From positions 1 through 64,000 of the forward strand of contig LBUS01000001.1 of NCBI GenBank assembly GCA_000992695.1: 64,000 nucleotides of DNA. Direction: 5' to 3'. The stretch comes from Candidatus Peregrinibacteria bacterium GW2011_GWF2_38_29. GTDB lineage: Bacteria > Patescibacteriota > Gracilibacteria > UBA1369 > UBA12463. The notes beneath the pieces were generated by a model that saw nothing but the letters and a program-made list of their open reading frames with translations, did no database searches and was not told the origin of the DNA. Below are positions 16,787 to 25,573 of this stretch, piece by piece (position 1 is the first letter of the stretch; each line of letters starts with the position of its first letter). The position numbers were made by a program, and so were the translations under genes.

Positions 16787-17937
16787 AAAAAATCCTCACT
16801 TTATTGGCGGTCGCTCTATGCGCTGTTCTCTCGAGTTTTTATTTCGACAACGCATCTTCTCAGGTTTTTCACTCTTTAAGGCTTAAAACACTGCTTTTTG
16901 AGCCAAGTGTTATATTTTTTACGGCTCTTGGCATATTTGGAATCGCCGGACTCATTATTTTGTTTTTGGTTTTGAAAAAACGATATGAAATCTTGATTTT
17001 GGCAATTATTTCTTTATGTTCCGGTCTTGTTTTTGGATATGTTTTGAAATTAATTTTTCAGGTTCCTCGTCCGGAATTTGATGTGCGTGGACTGATTCTG
17101 GCTCGTGGATATTCATTTCCGAGCATGCATGCAATAGGCGCGATTGCGGTTTTGCCTTTTATTCCAATGGTTACGAAAAATAATTTTTTGCGCATCGTTT
17201 TAGCGATAGTTTTTATACTTGTGCCTTTGAGCAGGCTTTATTTGGGCGTTCACAGATTAAGCGATGTTGTTTTTGGCTCTGTCGTTGGCCTTTTTGTCGG
17301 ACTTTATATCATTGCACTTGAAAAAGAATATAAATTCACGCGAATTGTTGTTAAAAAAATAAAAGAAGATCTTGAAGTGAGACGACAAATTTTGCACTTT
17401 GCTGTTGGATTTTTAATTGCGGGAATGGTTTTTTATAATTTTTTGGATTGGAAAATATTTACGGCAATTTTGGCTTTTGGAATAGGATTTTCGCTGTTTT
17501 TGAAATATGTAAAAATTCCGATTTTTCATGCGTTTCATTGCATGTTTGATCGTGAATGCGACATAAAGAAATTCCCGGGCAGGGGACTTATATTTATGTT
17601 TGCCGGAAGTTTTGCAGCATATATGCTATTCCCAAAAAATATCGCGATTGCCTCCATTCTAACGCTTGCAATAGGGGACAGCCTAACCAATATTTTCGGA
17701 AAATATTGCGGAAAAATCGTTTCACCTTTTGATAAAAGTAAAAATATTGAAGGAACAATTATTGCGTTTTTTATAACTGCGCTGGGAATAATAAAGTTTG
17801 TGAGCTTTCAACAGGCGATTGTCGCAACTTTACTTGCCATGCTGATTGAAATGGTGCCGATCCGCGTTTGGAAAATCAAAATCGATGACAATCTTTTGAT
17901 ACCGATTGTGGCGGGTACGATTATGAGCTTGCTGTGA
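16783..17937 (+). CDS. PAP2 phosphatase fused to polyprenol/dolichol kinase-like domain
   Basis: 384 aa integral membrane protein. The N-terminal half carries all three PAP2 acid-phosphatase motifs: K89-x6-RP, PSMH at 113-116 (PSGH in most), and SR150...H157...D161. The C-terminal half from about residue 197 (EVRRQILHFAVG) has the GRG...AIGDSLTNIFGKYCG...NIEGT pattern of CTP-dependent dolichol/phytol kinases and phosphatidate cytidylyltransferase relatives. The fusion joins removal of phosphate from a polyprenyl (di)phosphate with re-phosphorylation of the alcohol, so lipid-carrier recycling is the natural inference. It is coupled to murI by a 4-nt overlap, which supports a cell-wall role. 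Confidence 0.8.
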   Translation: MKKILTLLAVALCAVLSSFYFDNASSQVFHSLRLKTLLFEPSVIFFTALGIFGIAGLIILFLVLKKRYEILILAIISLCSGLVFGYVLKLIFQVPRPEFDVRGLILARGYSFPSMHAIGAIAVLPFIPMVTKNNFLRIVLAIVFILVPLSRLYLGVHRLSDVVFGSVVGLFVGLYIIALEKEYKFTRIVVKKIKEDLEVRRQILHFAVGFLIAGMVFYNFLDWKIFTAILAFGIGFSLFLKYVKIPIFHAFHCMFDRECDIKKFPGRGLIFMFAGSFAAYMLFPKNIAIASILTLAIGDSLTNIFGKYCGKIVSPFDKSKNIEGTIIAFFITALGIIKFVSFQQAIVATLLAMLIEMVPIRVWKIKIDDNLLIPIVAGTIMSLL

Positions 17938-18621
17938 TTAGGCCTCTGATGAAGCTTCCGCTAAAGATCCTGATTCCGCTCCTGCTTCCAATTTTGCTCT
18001 TAAATCCGCTATCGTCGCATTATCGTCATAAGCATACCGCACATGAAATTTACCAGTTTTTACAGGTGCCCCTCTGCCGTCAAACCGCTCACAATCAACG
18101 ATCCCATCGATTAAGTAGAACATCACATATTCCTCAGACAAATCTAGTCTGTGAAGCTTTCTTTTAGCAAGCGTTGATAATTGTATTCCGTCTGCAAGCT
18201 CAACATTATTATCTAATGTTCCTGCAGGAGTTCCTGCTGGAGCCCCTGCTTCTTTGACTGGTTTCACGGCGGCTTCAGCGCTTGCCGCTGTTTTGCTTGT
18301 AAAGAAATGAACTTTATCCTTAATTCCTTCGTTTCCATCTACAAATGATTTAGCCCAATTAATTAATGTTTGAATGCTTGCATCCTTAGGCAATGCTTCA
18401 TATTGTTCCGCTCCCGGATCTTTGCATTTTACGCTTACTGAAAACCTAACATCATCGTCACTTATTTTAAGCCTGCGTATTCCAACTTCAATTTTAATCC
18501 CCGCCTCATCTTCTCCCAGCACATAGCTCATTTCCTCTTTATCGCCCAATAAATCAGCAAGTGGCATTTCTCTGGCACACGTTACGTCGTCAATGTTTTT
18601 AAAACTGGTCGCTTCTGACAT
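17938..18621 (-). CDS. Hypothetical protein
   Basis: 227 aa from the ATG at 18621 (MSEATSFKN). A longer open frame to 18756 would overlap the neighbouring gene and is rejected. Soluble and acidic, with mixed alpha/beta composition. A Pro/Gly/Ala-rich linker near the middle (GAPAGTPAGTL) separates two beta-containing parts, and both parts contain a similar stretch (VRFSVSVKCKDPGAE versus KTGKFHVRYAYDDNA) that may mark an internal repeat. No family recognised. Convergent with the PAP2/kinase gene, the stop codons being adjacent. Confidence 0.6.
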   Translation of the reverse strand: MSEATSFKNIDDVTCAREMPLADLLGDKEEMSYVLGEDEAGIKIEVGIRRLKISDDDVRFSVSVKCKDPGAEQYEALPKDASIQTLINWAKSFVDGNEGIKDKVHFFTSKTAASAEAAVKPVKEAGAPAGTPAGTLDNNVELADGIQLSTLAKRKLHRLDLSEEYVMFYLIDGIVDCERFDGRGAPVKTGKFHVRYAYDDNATIADLRAKLEAGAESGSLAEASSEA

Positions 18622-18686
18622 AAAATTATTTGTTAATAAATAGGGGGTAATACTAAAACTCCTAATGTGTTTTTGCAAGCGGATTT

Positions 18687-19007
18687 TCACTCCCATCCTA
18701 TAACTCTTGCCACGCGCAAAGATATGGCGGTAGGCAATTCTGCCGTTACTTCGCATAAATGCTTTAGACGTGCGTGTGACGGCAATTTTGCCGTGTCACT
18801 GGCTACAACTTCTCCTTTATGATCGACGTTTGCGACAAAAACTTGAAATGCACCACCGGCAACCCTATTAACTATAAAAGCCTTTACACAATCGCCCGAT
18901 AACCTTGTAAAGGCATGAGATCTTCTAGATCCCATTAAACTAACAACCGGAATTGTATCAAAAACTCCTTTCGGTATTGCATCAAATTCGTCTGGCAGTC
19001 TTTCCAT
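18687..19007 (-). CDS. Hypothetical protein, small
   Basis: 106 aa, soluble, no signal or membrane segment. Beta-rich middle (AFIVNRVAGGAFQVFVANVDHKGEVV) and a short helical C-terminus. It lies 18 bp after guaA on the same strand and may be the last or penultimate gene of the lysS-ligase-guaA operon. No family recognised. Confidence 0.55.
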   Translation of the reverse strand: MERLPDEFDAIPKGVFDTIPVVSLMGSRRSHAFTRLSGDCVKAFIVNRVAGGAFQVFVANVDHKGEVVASDTAKLPSHARLKHLCEVTAELPTAISLRVARVIGWE

Positions 19008-19025
19008 TGATGATGAGTTAGATTT

Positions 19026-20828
19026 TTACTCCCACTCAATCGTTGCCGGCGGTTTATTTGTGATGTCGTACAAAACCGCGCTGACTCCTTTAACCAATTT
19101 TAATCTTTCCACAAGCTCGTCTAATAGCGCAAAATCCATTTTATAAAAATTCGCAGTCATGGCTTCTTCGCTTTCTACAGGCCTTAAGACGACTGTTTCG
19201 CCGGGTACGCCGTTTATTGAAAGTGGAAGTAAAACCGTTGGAAATTGCCAGATTTCTCTGTCAATTTTCTTTTCTTTTATAAAATTCATGACCACCTCAT
19301 CGACATCCTGAAGAATAGAAATGCGGGAAGGTGTGAGGTGTGATTTTTGAATAGTAATTGAATCAATTTTTTCCGGATGAAGAAGCAATAACGCTCGATT
19401 TATTTTCGGAACTGTATTTGTAATTCGCGTTGAAAGTTCGCCAAGCGCAGTGAAATCTTTTGGCTGATTAAAGAGCACTACCGGATTTCTGTAACTTCTT
19501 ACGTCGCCTTGAACGCCAACACTTTTAATCGGCAAAACTTTGCCATTTTGTATTTTTTCTGCGACTCCCTTGTCCGGATACCTCTCTTCTTCTACGCACA
19601 AACATCTCACCGCAAGCCCAGGACCCGGAAACGGATGTCTCCAAACCAAATCCGCAGACAAGCCGAGCTTTTCACCAACTTCACGTACTTCATCTTTATA
19701 AAGCTGAGAAATCGGCTCAATCACAAGCCCTTGTTCGATCATTTTTTGAATTTCAGGAATTCTATTGTGATGAGTTTTGATTTTGTCTGCGTGTTTTGTG
19801 CCGCCGGTTTCAATTGTATCCGGATAAATCGTACCTTGGCCAAGCATCCATTCATTTGTATTTAATCCCATTTCCGAGAAAACTCGTCTTTGGACTTCAA
19901 GGAATTTTGCGCCAATTATTTCACGCTTTTTTTCAGGATCATAAACTCCTTTTAATGCTTCAAAATATTCACCTGATGCATCTTCAATTCTTACATTTGT
20001 CGCACCGATAGCTTTGAATATGCCTTCAACTTGCTCTCTTTCGCCCTTTCGCAAAAACCCGGTATCAACAAAAAGTCCATAAACGCGCTCATTCCCAAGC
20101 GCTCTTTCAAGAAGAGTAAACGCAACTGTGGAATCGACTCCACCGGAAACCATCATAAAAACTTTTTTATTTCCAACTTTTTCTGAAATAGCCGCAATTT
20201 CACTTTCAATGAATTTATCAATGCTCCATTCATGCTTTGCGCCGGTTATTTCTACAAAATTTCTAAGAATTTTCATGCCGTTTTTTGTATGCGTAACTTC
20301 CGGATGAAATTGAATCCCAAATATCCTCCTCTTAACATCTTGCATTGCGGCAATTATACAATCGCTCGTGTGAGCGGTTACTTCAAAACCTGGCGGAGGT
20401 TTTGTAACCTGATCAAAATGGCTCATCCAAACATCTTGAGCATCCTTCCCTTCATCGCAAAAACCTTCAAAAATTCCTGTTTTATTTGAGATATTTACGT
20501 TTGCTTTTCCATATTCGCTAATGCGTCCTGGCTCAACCTTTCCACCAAGAACATGCCCAATTATCTGATGCCCATAACAAAGCCCGAGAATTGGGATTAA
20601 ATCGCTGCCAGCCCCTCTTAAATCAAAAACTTTTGGATCACACTGCAAACTTCCTTCCGCGTGGATGCTTTGTGGGCCACCGGAAAGGATAATCCCTTTA
20701 TATTCGCGCAATTTTTCTGCATCAATTTCACCATCAAATAAATCGCTATAAACGCCGATCCTTCTGATGCGATTTGCGATCAAATGCGCGTACTGTCCAC
20801 CAAAGTCTAATACTGCGATTTTGTCCAT
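19026..20828 (-). CDS. guaA: GMP synthase (glutamine-hydrolysing)
   Basis: Converts XMP to GMP using glutamine and ATP, 600 aa. Class I amidotransferase domain (residues 1-195): the nucleophile Cys is in LGLCYGHQ and the His-Glu pair in IQFHPEV. The ATP-pyrophosphatase P-loop SGGVDST is followed by the dimerisation domain ending in ITNKPPATIEWE. It is about 75 residues longer than the E. coli enzyme; the extra length is mainly in the C-terminal half, as in long-form GMP synthases. The start overlaps the upstream ligase gene by 22 bp. Confidence 0.96.
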   Translation of the reverse strand: MDKIAVLDFGGQYAHLIANRIRRIGVYSDLFDGEIDAEKLREYKGIILSGGPQSIHAEGSLQCDPKVFDLRGAGSDLIPILGLCYGHQIIGHVLGGKVEPGRISEYGKANVNISNKTGIFEGFCDEGKDAQDVWMSHFDQVTKPPPGFEVTAHTSDCIIAAMQDVKRRIFGIQFHPEVTHTKNGMKILRNFVEITGAKHEWSIDKFIESEIAAISEKVGNKKVFMMVSGGVDSTVAFTLLERALGNERVYGLFVDTGFLRKGEREQVEGIFKAIGATNVRIEDASGEYFEALKGVYDPEKKREIIGAKFLEVQRRVFSEMGLNTNEWMLGQGTIYPDTIETGGTKHADKIKTHHNRIPEIQKMIEQGLVIEPISQLYKDEVREVGEKLGLSADLVWRHPFPGPGLAVRCLCVEEERYPDKGVAEKIQNGKVLPIKSVGVQGDVRSYRNPVVLFNQPKDFTALGELSTRITNTVPKINRALLLLHPEKIDSITIQKSHLTPSRISILQDVDEVVMNFIKEKKIDREIWQFPTVLLPLSINGVPGETVVLRPVESEEAMTANFYKMDFALLDELVERLKLVKGVSAVLYDITNKPPATIEWE

Positions 20829-22174
20829 TTTTGTTTATATAAATAAGAAAAAATTATTATCAACCAAACTGTATATGCGATTTCCGGCTTCCAATAATAT
20901 GAATCAACTATACCATGAATTATAATTGCGACAAATGCGAAAATCGCGGGATTTAATGGGTTAAATCTTGCATGAAAAAATGCGGCAAAAATTATGAGTA
21001 GAATGCCGATAAGTCCGATTATTCCGAGCGCGAGCCACATGCTTAAGAAAAAATTGTGCGCGTGCGGTGGAATGTTTAATTCATTATATTCATGCCCTAA
21101 AATGTCTTTATTAAGCGCAAAATAGCTTTGATATTGATTTAATCCAACTCCCAAAACCGGATTATTTTCAAGCATGTATAAATTCATTTTATATATATCT
21201 TTTCTATCTTGAACCGATGTCGCATATCTATATTTTTCGCCTGTCCAAATTTTATATTTTGCGGAATTTCGTTGAAACAAAAATACACCGCTACCAATAA
21301 CCGCGAGCACCAAAAATGCAATTAAAAAATGCTTTAACTTTAGCGAACGGAAGAGAAAAAGCGCTATTGCAAGCGCGATTCCCATGTATGAACCATACGA
21401 CTGCGCGAAATAGAGAACGAGTCCGATTAGAATAATCGGGAATAACAAAATCCAAAATCTAAAATCCAAATGAATGACAAATGATTTAATGCCAAATTTG
21501 GATTTGTTTACGCGAATTGAATCGCGGGTTAAATTAAAAAGTTTAATAAACGAAATCACAAATGCCGGTGCAATAAGAAATGTAACCCAGTTTGCGCTCT
21601 GCCATTTTAAGGTTAGAAAATCGATGTATGGCCAGACGAGGCGTTGCGTAAAATCGTATTGAACGCCCGGAAATATATTAAAGAAATATTGCGTCAATGC
21701 GAAAACGCAAAATAATGAAATAGTTGAAATATAGGCATACATAAGCCACTTTAAAACCTTATCGCTGAGAGTTTTATAAACAAGAAGTGCGTAAAAAATC
21801 GGAAAAATAAACATACTGCGAAAATATTCGATCGGCGAGGAAAGAATCGGATCATACGTTTTTTGAAAAAGAATTTGAATAGCTCCGGCGACAAATATCA
21901 AAAATATCCCTGCGCCAAGCCAAAATTTTAAAGGTCGTTTTTGAAGCTCAAGTGCGCCCGTAAAAAAGCCAAATAAAAATAATGTAAAAATCGCGATTAA
22001 AAGTATGTCTGAAATTGTATAAAAATCGAAAAATTGTTTGCCGTGAAAAAATTCTTGATATGGCAAAAGTTTCTGAAAATTCGTTTGAATCATGCCAAGA
22101 ATAAAGCATAACGGCGAGATCAGGAAAAGCCCTGTATAAAGCCCTGAAACGGTTTTTTTAAATATATTATTCAT
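20807..22174 (-). CDS. O-antigen ligase/polymerase-like membrane protein
   Basis: 455 aa with about ten to twelve transmembrane helices. The large extracytoplasmic loop before the last helices carries the Wzy_C/WaaL signature: NNPVLGVGLNQYQSYF followed by PPHAHNFFLSMW with the conserved His. Proteins of this superfamily ligate or polymerise lipid-linked glycans on the outer face of the cytoplasmic membrane; the acceptor here is unknown. It overlaps lysS by 8 bp upstream and guaA by 22 bp downstream, so it is embedded in a housekeeping operon. Confidence 0.85.
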   Translation of the reverse strand: MNNIFKKTVSGLYTGLFLISPLCFILGMIQTNFQKLLPYQEFFHGKQFFDFYTISDILLIAIFTLFLFGFFTGALELQKRPLKFWLGAGIFLIFVAGAIQILFQKTYDPILSSPIEYFRSMFIFPIFYALLVYKTLSDKVLKWLMYAYISTISLFCVFALTQYFFNIFPGVQYDFTQRLVWPYIDFLTLKWQSANWVTFLIAPAFVISFIKLFNLTRDSIRVNKSKFGIKSFVIHLDFRFWILLFPIILIGLVLYFAQSYGSYMGIALAIALFLFRSLKLKHFLIAFLVLAVIGSGVFLFQRNSAKYKIWTGEKYRYATSVQDRKDIYKMNLYMLENNPVLGVGLNQYQSYFALNKDILGHEYNELNIPPHAHNFFLSMWLALGIIGLIGILLIIFAAFFHARFNPLNPAIFAFVAIIIHGIVDSYYWKPEIAYTVWLIIIFSYLYKQKWTKSQY

Positions 22175-23684
22175 TGGTTTCTTCCGGACGCATTAACGGA
22201 AAGAGAATGACGTCCTTGAGATTTTCTTGACTGGTCAAAAGCGCGAAAATGCGATCAATTCCCATTCCCCAACCCGAAATCGGCGGCATGCCGTGTTCCA
22301 TTGCGAGCAAATAATCTTCATCCATTTCCATGGCTTCAACGTCACCTTTTGATTTTAAACTTGCTTGCTCTGTAAGGCGTGCGCGCTGATCAACCGGATC
22401 CACAAGCTCTGAATAAGCGTTCACAACTTCCCACGTGTTAACGACCAATTGAAATCTATCTGTCGTGTGTGGCTTTGCGTCATTTTGACGCGCAAGAGGG
22501 GAGAGCTCGATCGGATGACTTGTAACAAAAATCGGCTGAATAAGCTTTTGGCGAGCCGTTTTTTTGTATAATGCATCAACCATGTTTCCGTAACCAAGAG
22601 TTTTTATATCGCCATCAATTTTGATTTTTTTATCAGTAATTGCTTTACGAAGTTTTTCCGCGGAATGGAATTCTTCAATATCAATTCCGGCGTGTTCAAT
22701 GATCAATTCTCGCATAGTTTTTCTTGGCCATGGAGGCGTAAAATCAATGTCCGTGCCATAAATATTTAACTTTAAAGTTCCAAAAAGTTTTTTAATAAAA
22801 TGCTCGAAAAGATTTTCCGTAAACTTCATGTTGTCCTCATAGTTGAAATAAGCCGCGTAATATTCCAGCATCGTGAATTCTTGATGATGCGACGGATCAA
22901 TTCCTTCGTTTCTAAAGCATCTTGCAAATTCATAAACGCGCTCAAAACCGCCAACAATAAGGCGTTTTAAATATGTTTCCGGCGCGATTCTTAAAAAGAA
23001 ATCTTTATCAAAAGCATTATGATGAGTTTTGAATGGTTTTGCGATTGCGCCTGAAGCCTTAGCGGAAAGAACAGGAGTTTCAACTTCAACAAATTCGCGA
23101 TCATTCATATATTCACGAATGAGTGAAATCAATTTTGTGCGCATAAGAAAGCGATCCATTGCACTACGATCCATAACAGTATCAAGATATCGATAGCGAT
23201 ATTTTATTTCAGTATCCTGAAGCCCGTGCCATTTTTCCGGAAGCGGTCGAAGAGTTTTTCCAAGAAGAATAAACTCTTTAACCATGAGTGTAATTTGATT
23301 TGTACGAGTTAAAAATAGTTCACCGGAAACGCCAATAAAATCCGCGATATCAATTTTTTTAGAGAAAAAATCATAATTTTCATCGCCAATTACGTTTTGT
23401 GCTATGCAGATTTGGATCTGTCCGGAAACGTCTTGCAGATTGCCAAAACTGATCTTCCCGTGTGAACGAAATGCGACTAGTCGTCCGCAAAGTTTAATAT
23501 CGTTTTTATTTTGAGCGATTACCTCATCCATTGCGCGCAAGCCTTTTTTACCCAATTTAAGAGCGTCCACGGCTTTATGCGTTCTTTCATATCTTTCAGG
23601 ATAAGGATTTACGCCTTGTTTCCTGATGTCTTCGAGCTTTTTCAAACGATCCGAAAATTCTTGTGAAGTTGTGTTTTCTGCCAT
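22167..23684 (-). CDS. lysS: Lysyl-tRNA synthetase, class II
   Basis: 505 aa from the ATG at 23684 (MAENTTSQ); the 20-residue hydrophobic extension of the open frame is rejected as untranslated. The N-terminal OB-fold (GRLVAFRSHGKISFGNLQD) is followed by the class II catalytic core: motif 2 around YEFARCFRNEGIDPSHHQEFTML and motif 3 GWGMGIDRIFALLT. Charges tRNA-Lys in the cytosol. First gene of the overlapping lysS-ligase-guaA group. Confidence 0.96.
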   Translation of the reverse strand: MAENTTSQEFSDRLKKLEDIRKQGVNPYPERYERTHKAVDALKLGKKGLRAMDEVIAQNKNDIKLCGRLVAFRSHGKISFGNLQDVSGQIQICIAQNVIGDENYDFFSKKIDIADFIGVSGELFLTRTNQITLMVKEFILLGKTLRPLPEKWHGLQDTEIKYRYRYLDTVMDRSAMDRFLMRTKLISLIREYMNDREFVEVETPVLSAKASGAIAKPFKTHHNAFDKDFFLRIAPETYLKRLIVGGFERVYEFARCFRNEGIDPSHHQEFTMLEYYAAYFNYEDNMKFTENLFEHFIKKLFGTLKLNIYGTDIDFTPPWPRKTMRELIIEHAGIDIEEFHSAEKLRKAITDKKIKIDGDIKTLGYGNMVDALYKKTARQKLIQPIFVTSHPIELSPLARQNDAKPHTTDRFQLVVNTWEVVNAYSELVDPVDQRARLTEQASLKSKGDVEAMEMDEDYLLAMEHGMPPISGWGMGIDRIFALLTSQENLKDVILFPLMRPEETNE

Positions 23685-23768
23685 ATAAATAATCTTAAAA
23701 ATACTGAAGCCATTATAAGCTAAAAATGACAAAATCCAAACCATTTGGCCGTACGCTTCACTCCCGGC

Positions 23769-25136
23769 CTACTCCGCAAACGAATACTCATCAGCTTTTC
23801 TCTGCTTTTCGATTGTGAGGAATTTCATTTGTTCTTTCTTGAACATAAGCTCAACACGGCCGATTGGGCCGCTTCTGTGTTTTCGAATGTAAATATCGGC
23901 AATGCCTTTGCGTTCCGTATCTTCTTCGTAATAATCTTCGCGATAAATCATGATTACAATATCGGCATCCTGTTCAATGGAACCGGAATCACGAAGATCG
24001 GAAAGTTGAGGAATTTTTTGAGGACGAAGCTCAACAGCACGTGATAGCTGAGACAAAGCCATGATTGGAATGCGAAGTTCACGAGCAAGATTTTTGAGCG
24101 CACGTGTGATTTCTGAAATTTCTTGAACACGATTCCCTGAATTTGTAAGCGAATTCATGCTCATCATTTGCAAATAGTCGATAACAAGGAAGTCCAAGCC
24201 ATGTTCCATTTGAAGTCTGCGAATCTTTGAGCGAAGCTCATTTATGGAGCTTCCGGATGAATCATCAATATAAATTGGAAGATCGTTTAATTCGTCCATA
24301 ACCGTACCAATGCGGGCGAAATCTTCTTCTGTCAGCTTGCCACTGCGAACCTTCCACGAATCAACATTAAGAAGTCCACAAAACATTCTTTCAACAAGCT
24401 GTTCTTTGGACATTTCAAGAGAAACAACGCCAACTGATTTGCCTTGTTTTGCAAGATTTTGAGCAATGTTAATTGCGAAAGATGTTTTTCCCATGCTGGG
24501 ACGAGCCGCAAGAATAACAAGATCGCTTGGCTGCATGCCGTTAAGAAGATTATCAAGATCGCGAAAACCGGTGAGTGCACCGCGATATTTTTCTTTTGCC
24601 TCAGGATCGTGAAGATTTGAGATTTTTTCATAAGTCTGCGCAAGGATATCTTTAACGTGAATAAATCTGTCTTTTACGAATGTCTGTGAAACTTCAAAAA
24701 GCGATTTTTCAGCTTCTTCAAGAATTTCCGGAAGATTGCCGGTTTCGTTATAGCCAAGGCCCATAATTATATCTCCGGCCTTAATCAGCCTTCTTAAAGT
24801 TGATTTTTCTTTAACAATAATTGCATATTCGACAATGTGTGAAGCCGTATAAGTATCGGCCGTTAGATCTGCCAAATAAGAAACTCCGCCAATTACACTG
24901 AGTAAATTTCGATCTTCAAGATGATTTGTGATTGTAACCAAATCAACCGGCATGCGCTTGTTAAAAAGCTCGTTGATTGTGGAGTAAATCGTTGCATGAG
25001 CCTCATGATAAAAGTCTTCAGCCTTTAAGAAGTCCGCAACCTTGATGATTGCATCCTTATCTATCATAAGCGCGCCTAAAGTAGCCTTTTCGGCATCGAG
25101 TGAATATGGTGGTATTTTTGCTGATGGATTAGCCAT
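23769..25136 (-). CDS. dnaB: Replicative DNA helicase DnaB
   Basis: 455 aa hexameric 5'-3' helicase of the replication fork. N-terminal primase-interacting domain (PPYSLDAEKATLGALMID) and RecA-like motor with Walker A ARPSMGKTSFA, Walker B region DFLVIDYLQMM and an arginine-finger-type C-terminus (RKHRSGPIGRVEL). No intein is visible. Start ATG at 25136; divergent from yraN. Confidence 0.97.
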   Translation of the reverse strand: MANPSAKIPPYSLDAEKATLGALMIDKDAIIKVADFLKAEDFYHEAHATIYSTINELFNKRMPVDLVTITNHLEDRNLLSVIGGVSYLADLTADTYTASHIVEYAIIVKEKSTLRRLIKAGDIIMGLGYNETGNLPEILEEAEKSLFEVSQTFVKDRFIHVKDILAQTYEKISNLHDPEAKEKYRGALTGFRDLDNLLNGMQPSDLVILAARPSMGKTSFAINIAQNLAKQGKSVGVVSLEMSKEQLVERMFCGLLNVDSWKVRSGKLTEEDFARIGTVMDELNDLPIYIDDSSGSSINELRSKIRRLQMEHGLDFLVIDYLQMMSMNSLTNSGNRVQEISEITRALKNLARELRIPIMALSQLSRAVELRPQKIPQLSDLRDSGSIEQDADIVIMIYREDYYEEDTERKGIADIYIRKHRSGPIGRVELMFKKEQMKFLTIEKQRKADEYSFAE

Positions 25137-25194
25137 GGGAATTTAGTTTTGCATAAGTTCATGAAAAATTCAAACTTATTTAATGTGTTTCAAG

Positions 25195-25200
25195 TATAAT
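25195..25200 (+). promoter_or_regulatory. -10 box of yraN, leaderless layout
   Basis: TATAAT 7 nt before the ATG at 25208. Confidence 0.55.
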
Positions 25201-25207
25201 TTGCGGC

Positions 25208-25573
25208 ATGTCAACAGAGAACCGCTTACTGACCTGCAAAATAGGAGAAGACATCGCGGAAAAATATCTTATTTCACGCGGATATAAGGTTTTGCGAAAG
25301 AATTTCAGAAAACGCTTTGGTGAAATCGATTTAATTGCTGAATTTCGTGGAAAAATTATTTTTATTGAAGTAAAAACGCGAAAAAATAATATTTTTGGGG
25401 AACCCGAAGATTCGATTTTAAAAAATAAAATTCGGAAAATTTTTGGAACCGGAATCGCGTTTATGCGAGAAAATGGCCTTAAAAATGCATTTCAAATTGA
25501 TATCGTATCAATAAAACTAAACGAGTATAATATGTTAAAAAGATTAACTCATTTTAAAAACGTATGCCTTTAA
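25208..25573 (+). CDS. YraN/UPF0102 family nuclease-fold protein
   Basis: 121 aa. Characteristic sequence of the family: GEDIAEKYLISRGYKVLRKNF, GEIDLIAEFRGKIIFIEVKTR with the E-x-K of a restriction-endonuclease-like active site. Members are small proteins of poorly defined role, possibly Holliday-junction-related or DNA repair. It overlaps the following gene by 10 bp. Confidence 0.9.
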   Translation: MSTENRLLTCKIGEDIAEKYLISRGYKVLRKNFRKRFGEIDLIAEFRGKIIFIEVKTRKNNIFGEPEDSILKNKIRKIFGTGIAFMRENGLKNAFQIDIVSIKLNEYNMLKRLTHFKNVCL

